Below, in pieces: positions 35,471-43,373 of a DNA stretch of 64,000 nucleotides. A program made the translations under genes and the position numbers. This DNA is from Anatilimnocola aggregata. Lineage in GTDB: Bacteria > Planctomycetota > Planctomycetia > Pirellulales > Pirellulaceae. The stretch spans positions 4,278,001 through 4,342,000 of the forward strand of contig NZ_CP036274.1 in assembly GCF_007747655.1 (NCBI RefSeq), written 5' to 3'. Each line of letters starts with the position of its first letter. Positions within the stretch are counted from its first letter, which is position 1. Below the pieces are notes generated by a model that made no database searches, was not told the origin of the DNA, and saw nothing but the letters and a program-made list of their open reading frames with translations.

Positions 35471-38400
35471 ATGAGTTCCCCCCACTTTCAACACTTTTGG
35501 ACAGCGTCCGTATTCGCGTTGGCTACTTGCCTGAACGTGAATTTAGCGACTTGCGCCGAAGGTTTTTTGATCCGGCTGACGCCCGCCGGTCAAGTCGAAG
35601 TAGTGCAGTACCGGGTACCAACAACCGGGCGCGATGAACAGAATTCGGGCATCGCTGTTTGGTCGACTGGCGGTCCCGAGCAATGGGCCGTGCTTCCCGG
35701 CAACTTGATCGCCCCTCATCCGCCGGCTGGCTTGGCGTCGGCTGCTCTGCGAAGTGCGACGCGCGGCGGTGGTTCAGCTTCGTCTGCCGGGCCCGAAGGA
35801 ATGACTTTTCAGCCGGAGCAGTTGCTGGGACAAGTGGTCACCCGCGCCGCCAGTTTCACGTTCGTGACTCCCGTCGACCAAGGCTTTTTGCTGGAGGGAA
35901 AAATCACCCTGCGGCGTAAGCCCGATGCCGGCACGGAAAAGTTTCCTGCGGCCGAAATCGCGCTGCGGCGCGGGAATCAAAATCTGTTCACCATTCCCTT
36001 CTCCGCAGGTCAGACGGAAGTGAGTTGGAACGAAATACCCAAGCTTCCCACCGATCTGAAAAATGGCTTGCCGCCCGGAGCTTATACCTTACGCACGGGG
36101 AATGGCCCAGTGACCAGCTTCGTCGTGGTCGAACGAGAGGTGCATGACACCGTGCTCGCGCCCCTGCAGCGACTGGCGGTCGTTGCGGGCATTGATTCGC
36201 CCGCTTACTTGTTGGCGACGGCCCAGCATTTGTCTTGTCAGCCCGATGCGGATGGCGAACTTTGCACGTACGCGGCCGATGCCCTCGATCGGTTTGATGC
36301 CGCAGCCAAGCAGAAACCTGCTCTCGCAAAAGAAGCCTGGTTTTCGTCGCTGCGAGCCCGCATGCTCAAAAAGCTGACTGAAACCGACGCGAAGCCAAAC
36401 AGCGACGTCGCCGCCACCGGAATTGAAATCATCGATGCGGCTCGAAATTCGATTCAGGAAGGGAACTGGGAAGCCGCGTTGCAAACCTTGGCGGATCCGC
36501 AAGCCGAAGCAACGCCTCGCTCACAGGCTCTTGCGCTGTTGTATCGCGGTGTCATTGCCGCCGAAGCGGGAGGCGCAAGTCTGGACTCGCCCGATGGTCT
36601 GTATCAAGAGGCCATTCAGCGATTGCAGGGTGGCGAAGCGAGCGATCTGTTTCGCGCTCACAATAACTACGGCAACATGCTGTTCGCACGGGCCCGCGAC
36701 CAGGTTCATAATCACGCCTTTCAAATGGCCAGCGGTTCACCCGCTCCCATCTTGCGAGCGCTTCACGATTGGAGCGGAGCGCAAGCCAGCTACGAACAGG
36801 CTTTGGTGCATGCTGAGAAGTTAGAACCCTCGCTGGCCGCTGGCGTGCGGATTAACCTGGCTGGACTTTATTCACTGCTCGCCGATTTGATTCGCGTGCT
36901 CGACTATGCCAACGATGGAAACCGGCAATTCACTGCTGGCGAGAACGCTGCAACCAAGGCAGCTGCCGCACTGGCCGAACAAGTGGTTTCCCAAGCTAAG
37001 AGCTTAGACCCAATTACGATTGCCGCTGCCCAAGAATCCCTGGCTCAACTGGCCTTCCGAGCGAGCGATTCGAAAAGGGCCAATGAACATGCTGAACAAG
37101 CTTTACTGGCGTACGCTACAGCGGAATCGCTCACGGGTATCGAAGGTGCCGAACGTCTATTAGGCCAAATCGCTGCCCGCCCGTCTGGCAACAACGTGCC
37201 GCTCAGCGCGGAGCAAGCCAGTCGCGCGCTCCGCCATTTGCAAACATCGCACTTCCTCACCGAAATCCTCCGCGAACGCATTCCAGCCGACCGGGCCGGG
37301 CGAAGTCGCGCTGGTTTTTTCGCCCGCCGTGGTTACGTGAACGAGCGAATCATCGACTTGCTGCTGGCCCGCGGTGATAGTGCAGCCGCTTTAGCAATCG
37401 CCGAAGGAGCCAAGTCACGCTCGTTGCAAGATGTGCTCACCCAGCGGAACGTGGCCACACCAACAACCAGTGGCAGAGAGCTGGCCGCATTGCTTGCCGA
37501 TTGGCCGAAAGACACCGCAGCAGTTGAGTACTTTCTCGGCACCGAGCGCGCCTGGGGTTTCGTGGTGAATCCGCAAGGCAAAGTGCAGGCGTGGCAACTC
37601 GCAGATGCTGACGGCAAGCCGCTCGCCTCCCGCGAGATCGTCCGCCGCGTGCAGCAACTGCTCACCGATTTCGAAGGTCAGGCGAACAAGATGTTTCGCC
37701 GTGCTTCATCGGGAAATGGTTTTGATCACAGCTGGCAGGATGAACTGAACCGTTTTGGCAATGAACTACTGCCCGCCAAGGTGCGCGACGAGTTCAAATC
37801 AGCCAGGCATGTCGTGCTGGTTCCACATCACGTGCTGAATTATTTTCCCTTTGCCGCGCTGGTCACGCAGGTTGATCCCACGGCCCGCGGCAAGTTGGAA
37901 ATGCCGCAACCGAGATTCCTGATCTACGAGCCCTACTCCATCAGTCGCGCCCCCTCGCTGGCTGCTTGGGACGTGTTGCGGCAACGAGCCGGCACTTTCG
38001 CAGACGTGCGAGCGGTGGGCATCGTCGAATTTGAACAAGCCGATCCGCTCCCCGGCGTGGAACAAGATCTGAAAAACCTGAACGAAGCGTTTGGCAGTCG
38101 CATCAAGCAACTGGTCATCGGCCAGGATGCGTCGGAGAAGAACATTCGCGAAGCGCTGCGTCATCCGGGCATGATCTTCGTCGGTACACATGGCCAGAAC
38201 ATCGCTGAAGAGCCGCTGTTGAGCTATCTCCTTTGTCATGGTGATCGCGATGACGATGGTCACCTGACTGCGGGTGAGCTTTTTGGCGGCGAAGTGAACT
38301 CGTCCCTCGTGGTCATGAGTGCATGTTACTCCGGACTTGCCGATCGCAGTCCGCTGCCCGGTGATGATCTGTTCGGCTTGGAACGCGCCTTTCTGACTGC

Positions 38401-38650
38401 TGGGGCGTCGACGGTCGTCTCCGGTCTGTGGGATGTGTACGACGGCACCGGCCCCACACTAATGAAGTCGTTCATGACGGAACTGGTCGCCGGAAAATCG
38501 GCTGCCGGTGCCCTGGCCGATTCGCAGCGCAGCTTTCTCGCCGAGCGACGCAAAGAAGGCCCCGGCGACCCTTGGATTCATCCGTACTTTTGGGCCGTCT
38601 ACACCGTTTCTGGCAACGACTTACTCGCGCTCGAACGTTCCGCTCAATGA
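35471..38650 (+). CDS. Exported CHAT-domain protease with TPR-like repeats
   Basis: A 1059-residue protein with a signal peptide (ASVFALATCLNVNLATCAEG). Residues about 20-220 are beta-rich and unrecognised, and about 220-600 are helical TPR-like repeats. The C-terminal CHAT (caspase HetF-associated) domain, about 770-1050, has the catalytic His907 (IFVGTHGQN) and Cys952 (VVMSACYSG), then GASTVVSGLWDV and HPYFWAVYTVSG. Between them, DRDDDGHLTAGE (925-936) fits the EF-hand calcium-loop pattern. CHAT proteases elsewhere cut partner proteins in immunity or separase-like roles; here the enzyme would act in the envelope. The gene follows the kinase after 184 bases and is contiguous with the paralogue array. 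Confidence 0.9.
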   Translation: MSSPHFQHFWTASVFALATCLNVNLATCAEGFLIRLTPAGQVEVVQYRVPTTGRDEQNSGIAVWSTGGPEQWAVLPGNLIAPHPPAGLASAALRSATRGGGSASSAGPEGMTFQPEQLLGQVVTRAASFTFVTPVDQGFLLEGKITLRRKPDAGTEKFPAAEIALRRGNQNLFTIPFSAGQTEVSWNEIPKLPTDLKNGLPPGAYTLRTGNGPVTSFVVVEREVHDTVLAPLQRLAVVAGIDSPAYLLATAQHLSCQPDADGELCTYAADALDRFDAAAKQKPALAKEAWFSSLRARMLKKLTETDAKPNSDVAATGIEIIDAARNSIQEGNWEAALQTLADPQAEATPRSQALALLYRGVIAAEAGGASLDSPDGLYQEAIQRLQGGEASDLFRAHNNYGNMLFARARDQVHNHAFQMASGSPAPILRALHDWSGAQASYEQALVHAEKLEPSLAAGVRINLAGLYSLLADLIRVLDYANDGNRQFTAGENAATKAAAALAEQVVSQAKSLDPITIAAAQESLAQLAFRASDSKRANEHAEQALLAYATAESLTGIEGAERLLGQIAARPSGNNVPLSAEQASRALRHLQTSHFLTEILRERIPADRAGRSRAGFFARRGYVNERIIDLLLARGDSAAALAIAEGAKSRSLQDVLTQRNVATPTTSGRELAALLADWPKDTAAVEYFLGTERAWGFVVNPQGKVQAWQLADADGKPLASREIVRRVQQLLTDFEGQANKMFRRASSGNGFDHSWQDELNRFGNELLPAKVRDEFKSARHVVLVPHHVLNYFPFAALVTQVDPTARGKLEMPQPRFLIYEPYSISRAPSLAAWDVLRQRAGTFADVRAVGIVEFEQADPLPGVEQDLKNLNEAFGSRIKQLVIGQDASEKNIREALRHPGMIFVGTHGQNIAEEPLLSYLLCHGDRDDDGHLTAGELFGGEVNSSLVVMSACYSGLADRSPLPGDDLFGLERAFLTAGASTVVSGLWDVYDGTGPTLMKSFMTELVAGKSAAGALADSQRSFLAERRKEGPGDPWIHPYFWAVYTVSGNDLLALERSAQ

Positions 38651-38691
38651 AGATCAGCTTTCAAGACACAGGGAATGTTAGGACTAAACCA

Positions 38692-40341
38692 ATGACTGTG
38701 GCATCGCCATTTTCTGTCAAACGCTATCGCGCCGTGGCGTTGGCTTTATTATTCTCAGTTCACTGGTTGCCAGCGAGCGCCGCAGATCCAATCAAGGCGG
38801 AGGCGGCTACGGTTGCCGTTGCTACGGAAGCAACGTTTGCTCCCGAAATCGCCGAAGATCCAGCCTTCAGCCGCTATCTCGATCTGCTGATGGTGGGTCG
38901 CGCGTGGGACAAACTCGACGCCGCTCTGCTTGCCGACTGCGCGTTGCAACTGGCCGAAGGTGAGCGAGTGCTCCACCGGACGCATCACGCTATCACCGCC
39001 GAGCAACTCCTCGCGCTGGCCACCAAGATAGCTGCCGACAAACGCGATCTGGCAACACTCGAGCGACTGGCCAAAGCATGCGAGGCAGCCAAAAACACAG
39101 CAGCATTGGAAAAGATCACTTTCGCGCGGAAGTTGGCCGGCCAATCGCGGGGCGCGGAGCCGGCAGCTTCTGTCTCTGCATTGGACACCAACCCGAAGCA
39201 ACTGATTATTTATCAAAAGGCCCTCAAAGGGCTTCGCGCGGCGGATATTCTGGGCGATGCCAAGTACCTCGATCAACTGGATGCCGACCTCAAGAGCAAG
39301 CAGGGCCCGCTCAAGGATCTCACTTCGCAGCAGCGCGACAACTTGCAGAAACTCGTTGGCAAATCTCGCGCTGCATTGCCCACTGCCGACAATCAGGCAC
39401 TTGTCGGTACGTTGTCGAAACTAAAGGCCTCCAGTCGCGGTTTTGGCTGTCGTTTTGGCTCGCTCTTCGGCGGCATGAGTTTCTTTGGTGATGACGACTT
39501 CGAAGAGGAGGAATACGAAGAGGAATTTGTTACTCCGCATCCAGTTGTGCGACCTGTTACACCTCAGCCCGCACCTCAACCGCCGTTGCCCCAGTGGCTG
39601 ATTGGCGCGTGGCAGTTGATGGATGGTCGCACCGGCGGGGCAACCTTTGTCGAATTCACCCCCGATGGCAAGTTTATCACCATCGATACAGCTCAGACCG
39701 CGCAGGGAGTCCAAGAAACGGGTCGCTCCACGGCTTCTGCGCGCTATTCGACCAACGGCTTGCAATTGGGTGACAAGCTCTTTCAAGTTTCGAGCTCCAC
39801 TCCCGGCATCTTGATGCTAACGCTCAACGGAACCGCGGTTCAAATCAAACGAGTGGATCAACCCGCCGCTGCGCCCGGCGGTGGAGGCCAGCCCAATGCG
39901 CCAGGGCAACCGAATCCTGGACCCGGCGGCAACAATCCGCGGCCAGGGGTAATTAAACTTCGGCCGCAAGTTCCTGGCGGGCCCGTGGTGGCCAATCAAT
40001 TGCCAGCTTCGATGCAAGGCACCTGGTTCGAAGTGACCCGCAATCGCTTAGGTGACGAAATCCTGATTCGATACGACTTCAACGCGGATGGTACCTACGA
40101 CTTGCAGCAGTTTGCCGTTTCGGAGGATGGCGAAGTCGACCTGAACAGTCCAATTGCTCAGCTATCGAAGAAGGTACCAGCCGCGCAGCGAACGATCGCG
40201 TTTGCCAACGGTCAACTGACGCTCGGTGCCGGGCAGCGATTCGCAGAAGGTCCCATGACTGCCACAGTGACGACGGATTCGAACGGCGAACCCGCCCTCG
40301 GCTTGGGCAATAGCGGAAGAGTTCTTACTCGCTCGCCGTAG
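38692..40341 (+). CDS. Exported paralogue 1: shared 200-residue core plus acidic/proline linker and beta domains
   Basis: About 549 residues from the ATG at 38692, which has AGGA eight bases upstream and gives a clean signal peptide ending SASAADP; an ATG at 38647 overlapping the CHAT stop (ATGA) is an alternative. The core, to about residue 250, is shared with the next two genes: RYLDLLMVGRAW, ADCALQLAEGERVLHRTHHA, KIAADKRDLATLERLAK. An acidic run (EEEEYEEEF) and a Pro-rich linker lead to two beta-rich segments (IGAWQLMDGRTGG and MQGTWFEVTRNRLGDE) that look lipocalin-like, joined by a Pro/Gly/Asn linker. No function is known to me. It immediately follows the CHAT gene and may be a partner or substrate. 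Confidence 0.75.
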   Translation: MTVASPFSVKRYRAVALALLFSVHWLPASAADPIKAEAATVAVATEATFAPEIAEDPAFSRYLDLLMVGRAWDKLDAALLADCALQLAEGERVLHRTHHAITAEQLLALATKIAADKRDLATLERLAKACEAAKNTAALEKITFARKLAGQSRGAEPAASVSALDTNPKQLIIYQKALKGLRAADILGDAKYLDQLDADLKSKQGPLKDLTSQQRDNLQKLVGKSRAALPTADNQALVGTLSKLKASSRGFGCRFGSLFGGMSFFGDDDFEEEEYEEEFVTPHPVVRPVTPQPAPQPPLPQWLIGAWQLMDGRTGGATFVEFTPDGKFITIDTAQTAQGVQETGRSTASARYSTNGLQLGDKLFQVSSSTPGILMLTLNGTAVQIKRVDQPAAAPGGGGQPNAPGQPNPGPGGNNPRPGVIKLRPQVPGGPVVANQLPASMQGTWFEVTRNRLGDEILIRYDFNADGTYDLQQFAVSEDGEVDLNSPIAQLSKKVPAAQRTIAFANGQLTLGAGQRFAEGPMTATVTTDSNGEPALGLGNSGRVLTRSP

Positions 40342-40423
40342 TACCGCTTGGATTGACAGTAATAAGCACGCTGCTGTTTGGCACGCGTGATGAGTCGGTA
40401 AACAACATCTCGGAGTTTCGCAC

Positions 40424-41503
40424 ATGATGGTCCGAAAAGTGAATTACATCGCGCTGGGCGCGGTAGCGCTGCTGGTCAGCGTCCCCTATCTAATCTCAGG
40501 AGCTGCCGACGATGCAAAGGCACCGGCTGCGACTAGCGCAGCAGCACCTGCTGCGCCGGATCTGTTCGATCCTGCCTTCGAGCGCTATGTCGATCTGCTG
40601 CTGCTTGGTCAGGCCTGGGAAACGCTCGATGCCGTTCTGCTGACTGACTGCGCCCTGCAATTGGCCGAAGGCGAGCGGGTTTTGATGCGCAGCCATAAGG
40701 CCATCAGCTCGCAACAAGTGCTGGATCTGGCAGCGAAGATCGCCGCCGACAAGCGCGATACCGCTACGCTCGATCGCCTGGCGAACGTTGCTCAAGTGAC
40801 CAAAAACACCGCTGCCAGCGAACAGATCGCCGCTGCCCGCAAATTGGCCTCGGCCAGCCGAAGCGTGAATCCCGCGCTGTCGGTTCCCGCAGCTGCCACC
40901 ACACCCGATCAATTGGCCCTCTATCAAGAGGCTATTAACGGTGCGAAGGCTGCTACTGCGCTCGGCGATGCGACCTACTTCAAAAACCTGGAAGCCGGAC
41001 TGGCAGACACGAACTGCATTCTCGTGAGCCTGTCTCCGACGCAACGGAGTTACCTCAAGACGCTGATCAGCGAAACTCTCCCTGCGCTGCCGAAGCAAGC
41101 CAATCCAGCACTCAGTGAGACGCTGATGAAACTGAAGGAAGTCAGCCGCGAGTCGCGATTTAACCCATTTACGAGCACAGGTGGATTTGACCACCAAGGT
41201 CAAATGGGCGGAGGAGCCGGCGGGTTCGGTCAACAGGGTGGCTTTGGTCAACCGCCTCAGCAAGGTTTTGGCGCAGGAGGTGGCCACGGATTCCAAGGGC
41301 AAACTGGATTTACAGGCAATTTTGGGCAAGGTCACAACGGCTACTATCAACAGCGTTATCCACAACAGTACCCACGCCCCTATCAAAATATTTACCAGTA
41401 CCAGTTTCAGTATGGCCAACAAGGCTATCCGCGTCCCCCTTGTTATAGCCCCTCATTGTATGGCCAAGGTGGGCAGTCCCACGGTTGGTGCGGCAATCGC
41501 TAA
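40424..41503 (+). CDS. Exported paralogue 2: shared core plus Gly/Gln/Tyr-rich tail
   Basis: A 359-residue protein with a signal peptide (ALGAVALLVSVPYLISGAAD). The core, residues about 45-245, is closely similar to the flanking genes: RYVDLLLLGQAWETLDAVLL, DCALQLAEGERVLMRSHKA, KIAADKRDTATLDRLAN, DQLALYQEAINGAKAA. The last 115 residues are low-complexity, rich in Gly, Gln, Phe and Tyr (GGFGQQGGFGQPPQQGFGAG), resembling aggregation-prone or surface-adhesive sequences. GGAG about ten bases before the ATG is a fair ribosome-binding site. Function unknown; the conserved charged helical core suggests a specific binding role. Confidence 0.78.
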   Translation: MMVRKVNYIALGAVALLVSVPYLISGAADDAKAPAATSAAAPAAPDLFDPAFERYVDLLLLGQAWETLDAVLLTDCALQLAEGERVLMRSHKAISSQQVLDLAAKIAADKRDTATLDRLANVAQVTKNTAASEQIAAARKLASASRSVNPALSVPAAATTPDQLALYQEAINGAKAATALGDATYFKNLEAGLADTNCILVSLSPTQRSYLKTLISETLPALPKQANPALSETLMKLKEVSRESRFNPFTSTGGFDHQGQMGGGAGGFGQQGGFGQPPQQGFGAGGGHGFQGQTGFTGNFGQGHNGYYQQRYPQQYPRPYQNIYQYQFQYGQQGYPRPPCYSPSLYGQGGQSHGWCGNR

Positions 41504-41615
41504 GCAAACGTAGAAGGCCTTGGCCGTGCCTGAACTGTTTAATTCTGAAATCAACGCGAGTCAGTCTCGCGAACCAGTGTTTGTTATCACTAAGTTCTCT
41601 CTGGAGTATCCCCAA

Positions 41616-42638
41616 ATGACTAAGAAGGTAAATTTTGTCGCCATCGCGGCGGCAGCGCTGTTAATCGGCGTGCCATTTCTGCTATCGACCGAGGCCCAGG
41701 AGGGGAAAGTCGCCCCGACAGCTGCTGCGGCCGTAGAAGCTCCGGCACCGCTGGACTTCGACCTGGTCGATCCCGCTTTCGATCGGTACGTCGACATCCT
41801 GTTGATCGGCCAGGCTTGGGACACCCTCGACCCTGTTTTGCTGACCGACTGCGCCATGCAATTGGCTGAAGGCGAACGAATTCTAATGCGCAGCCACAAG
41901 GCCGTCAGCAGCAAGCAACTGCTCGAATTGGCAGCGAAAGTTGCTGCCGACAAGCGCGACACCGCCACGCTCGATCGCCTCGCAAATGTCTGTGGAGCCA
42001 CCAAGAACACTGCTACGCTGGAACAAGTTGCCGCGGCCCGCAAACTTGCCGGCAGCAGCCGCAAGGTTGATCCAGCCATGTCGGTCTCGGCGACCGAAAC
42101 CACGCCCGATCAGTTGGCCCTTTACCAAGAGGCCATCAACGGGGCCAAGGCCGCCGGCATTCTGGGGGATGCGACCTACTTCGACAATCTCGAAGAAGGT
42201 TTGGCCGATAAAGAGAGCGTGCTCGTGACTCTTTCAGAGACTCAGCGCAGTCACCTGAAGAAGATCATGGGCGACGCGCGGGGCAGCATGCCAAAGGAAT
42301 CGAACGCCCAGTTAACCGACACCCTAGCCAAACTCAAAGACGCCAGCCGTCAAAATATTGGCCACGGGATTGGTTCGATCATTCACGGCATTCGTGATTT
42401 GCAGAATGGTCACCATACGGGCCACGGCATCGGTTCAATCATTCACGGCATTAGTGATCTGGCCGGTCACGGTGGACACGGTCGTGGAGGTCATGGCCAC
42501 GGCTATCGACCTTACAATCCTTATAACCCGTACAACCCGTATCGACCTTACAATCCTTATAATCCATATCGACCATACAATCCCTACAACCCCTATCGCC
42601 CTTACTACCCTGGCCATAATCATGGCTGGCGGCCATAG
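41616..42638 (+). CDS. Exported paralogue 3: shared core plus His/Gly and Tyr-Asn-Pro repeat tail
   Basis: A 340-residue protein with a signal peptide (VAIAAAALLIGVPFLLSTEA). The ATG at 41616 matches the N-terminus of paralogue 2 (MTKKVNF against VRKVNY); the frame's upstream extension to 41520 does not. The core, to about residue 245, is the most similar to paralogue 2. The tail has two copies of GHGIGSIIHGI 20 residues apart, a His/Gly stretch, then repeats of the YRPYNPYNP type ending GHNHGWRP. Such a tail could bind metal ions or wall polymers; this is speculation. A strong intrinsic terminator follows, making it the last gene of the run. Confidence 0.78.
   Translation: MTKKVNFVAIAAAALLIGVPFLLSTEAQEGKVAPTAAAAVEAPAPLDFDLVDPAFDRYVDILLIGQAWDTLDPVLLTDCAMQLAEGERILMRSHKAVSSKQLLELAAKVAADKRDTATLDRLANVCGATKNTATLEQVAAARKLAGSSRKVDPAMSVSATETTPDQLALYQEAINGAKAAGILGDATYFDNLEEGLADKESVLVTLSETQRSHLKKIMGDARGSMPKESNAQLTDTLAKLKDASRQNIGHGIGSIIHGIRDLQNGHHTGHGIGSIIHGISDLAGHGGHGRGGHGHGYRPYNPYNPYNPYRPYNPYNPYRPYNPYNPYRPYYPGHNHGWRP
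42360..42479 (+). repeat. Two 60-base direct repeats in coding sequence
   Basis: Copies begin at 42360 and 42420. Each encodes GHGIGSIIHGI followed by R/S-D-L and a variable end. The DNA is nearly identical over the first 45 bases. It lies within the tail of paralogue 3. Confidence 0.7.
42509..42608 (+). repeat. Tandem Tyr/Asn/Pro/Arg-coding repeats
   Basis: About three units of 27-36 bases built around CCTTACAATCCTTATAA-like blocks encode YRPYNPYNP units. Third-position changes show the units are under protein-level constraint or are old. This is part of paralogue 3, not a CRISPR array. Confidence 0.75.
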
Positions 42639-42669
42639 GGCTAGTTGTTGAGTAGATGCTTCTTTAAGG

Positions 42670-42704
42670 CCGGCGTAGTCAGGTGACTATGCCGGATCTT
42701 TTTT
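42670..42704 (+). terminator. Strong intrinsic terminator
   Basis: CCGGCGTAGTC (42670-42680) pairs with GACTATGCCGG (42685-42695) through 11 base pairs, one of them G-T, with an AGGT loop. TCTTTTTT follows (42697-42704). It ends the sigma-kinase-CHAT-paralogue transcript. The hairpin contains the stop codon of the converging membrane-protein gene (CTA at 42687-42689), so the two genes share this DNA. Confidence 0.85.
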
Positions 42705-43373
42705 GCGCAGCGAGGTATCGACTATTGGGGCTTCAAGGACGACAACCGGTTCCGTAGGCTTTGATTGTTTTCTTTGCGGCAACCAACGGAACAAGCTTAC
42801 CAGTAGTGCGTTAGCGAAAAGCGAGACAATCAGGATCGTGGGGCTGAACGGAGCATAGATCACATGGAAGAAGGCGAAAATCGCGGCCAGAAATGAAAGG
42901 CGGAAGAGCGGCTTCCAGATTTTCCAACGGACGAGCGACATCAACGGCTTGAAACTGCCGACGAGAAGCACGAGTAATACGAATAGCGCCAGCACTCCCC
43001 ATTGCAAATAGGGAAGTGTGAGGACGATCCACCAATCGTGCTTGAGATAGGTCATCAGAGAAATGACCGTATGTAGCCCGGCAGCCAGGGCAGACGCTAT
43101 TCCCGCGTTGCGGCTAAGCCGAGCAGAAAACTCTCGCTCCACCCGCAATCCAGCCAGCGAGGCGACACGCAACAGCGGTCCAGCACACAGCGAAACAGCC
43201 AGATAGGCGAGCGCTGCATAGCCACTCAACTGACAGGCGAACACATCGCGCTGCACGTAATAGCCCCCCGCGCGAAAAGAAACGACGCACCAGATCGCCA
43301 GGCCGATGCCAGCGGCCAGCAGCACAAGCGTATCGAGCGGCGTCTTTTGCGCTTGATCGGGAACTGGGCTCAT
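42687..43373 (-). CDS. Ferric reductase-like (MsrQ/YedZ-type) transmembrane protein
   Basis: A 228-residue integral membrane protein with about six hydrophobic helices (TLVLLAAGIGLAIWCVVSF, YAALAYLAVSLCAGPLL, WGVLALFVLLVLLVGSF, FLAAIFAFFHVIYAPF, LIVSLFANALLVSLF). Histidines in AGLHTVIS and AFFHVIY could bind b-type haem, as in the ferric reductase-like transmembrane family. It is translationally coupled to the upstream cytochrome gene (ATGA overlap at 43370-43373), so it probably passes electrons across the membrane with it. The C-terminal tail is charged and cytoplasmic. Substrate unknown. Confidence 0.75.
   Translation of the reverse strand: MSPVPDQAQKTPLDTLVLLAAGIGLAIWCVVSFRAGGYYVQRDVFACQLSGYAALAYLAVSLCAGPLLRVASLAGLRVEREFSARLSRNAGIASALAAGLHTVISLMTYLKHDWWIVLTLPYLQWGVLALFVLLVLLVGSFKPLMSLVRWKIWKPLFRLSFLAAIFAFFHVIYAPFSPTILIVSLFANALLVSLFRWLPQRKQSKPTEPVVVLEAPIVDTSLRKKDPA

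Noticed and set aside
40353-40381. TTGACA between paralogues 1 and 2 as a promoter
   Set aside because: No acceptable -10 box lies 16-18 bases downstream.
42509-42608. Tandem repeats suggesting a CRISPR array
   Set aside because: Units are in frame, encode YRPYNPYNP, have no unique spacers and no cas genes are near.
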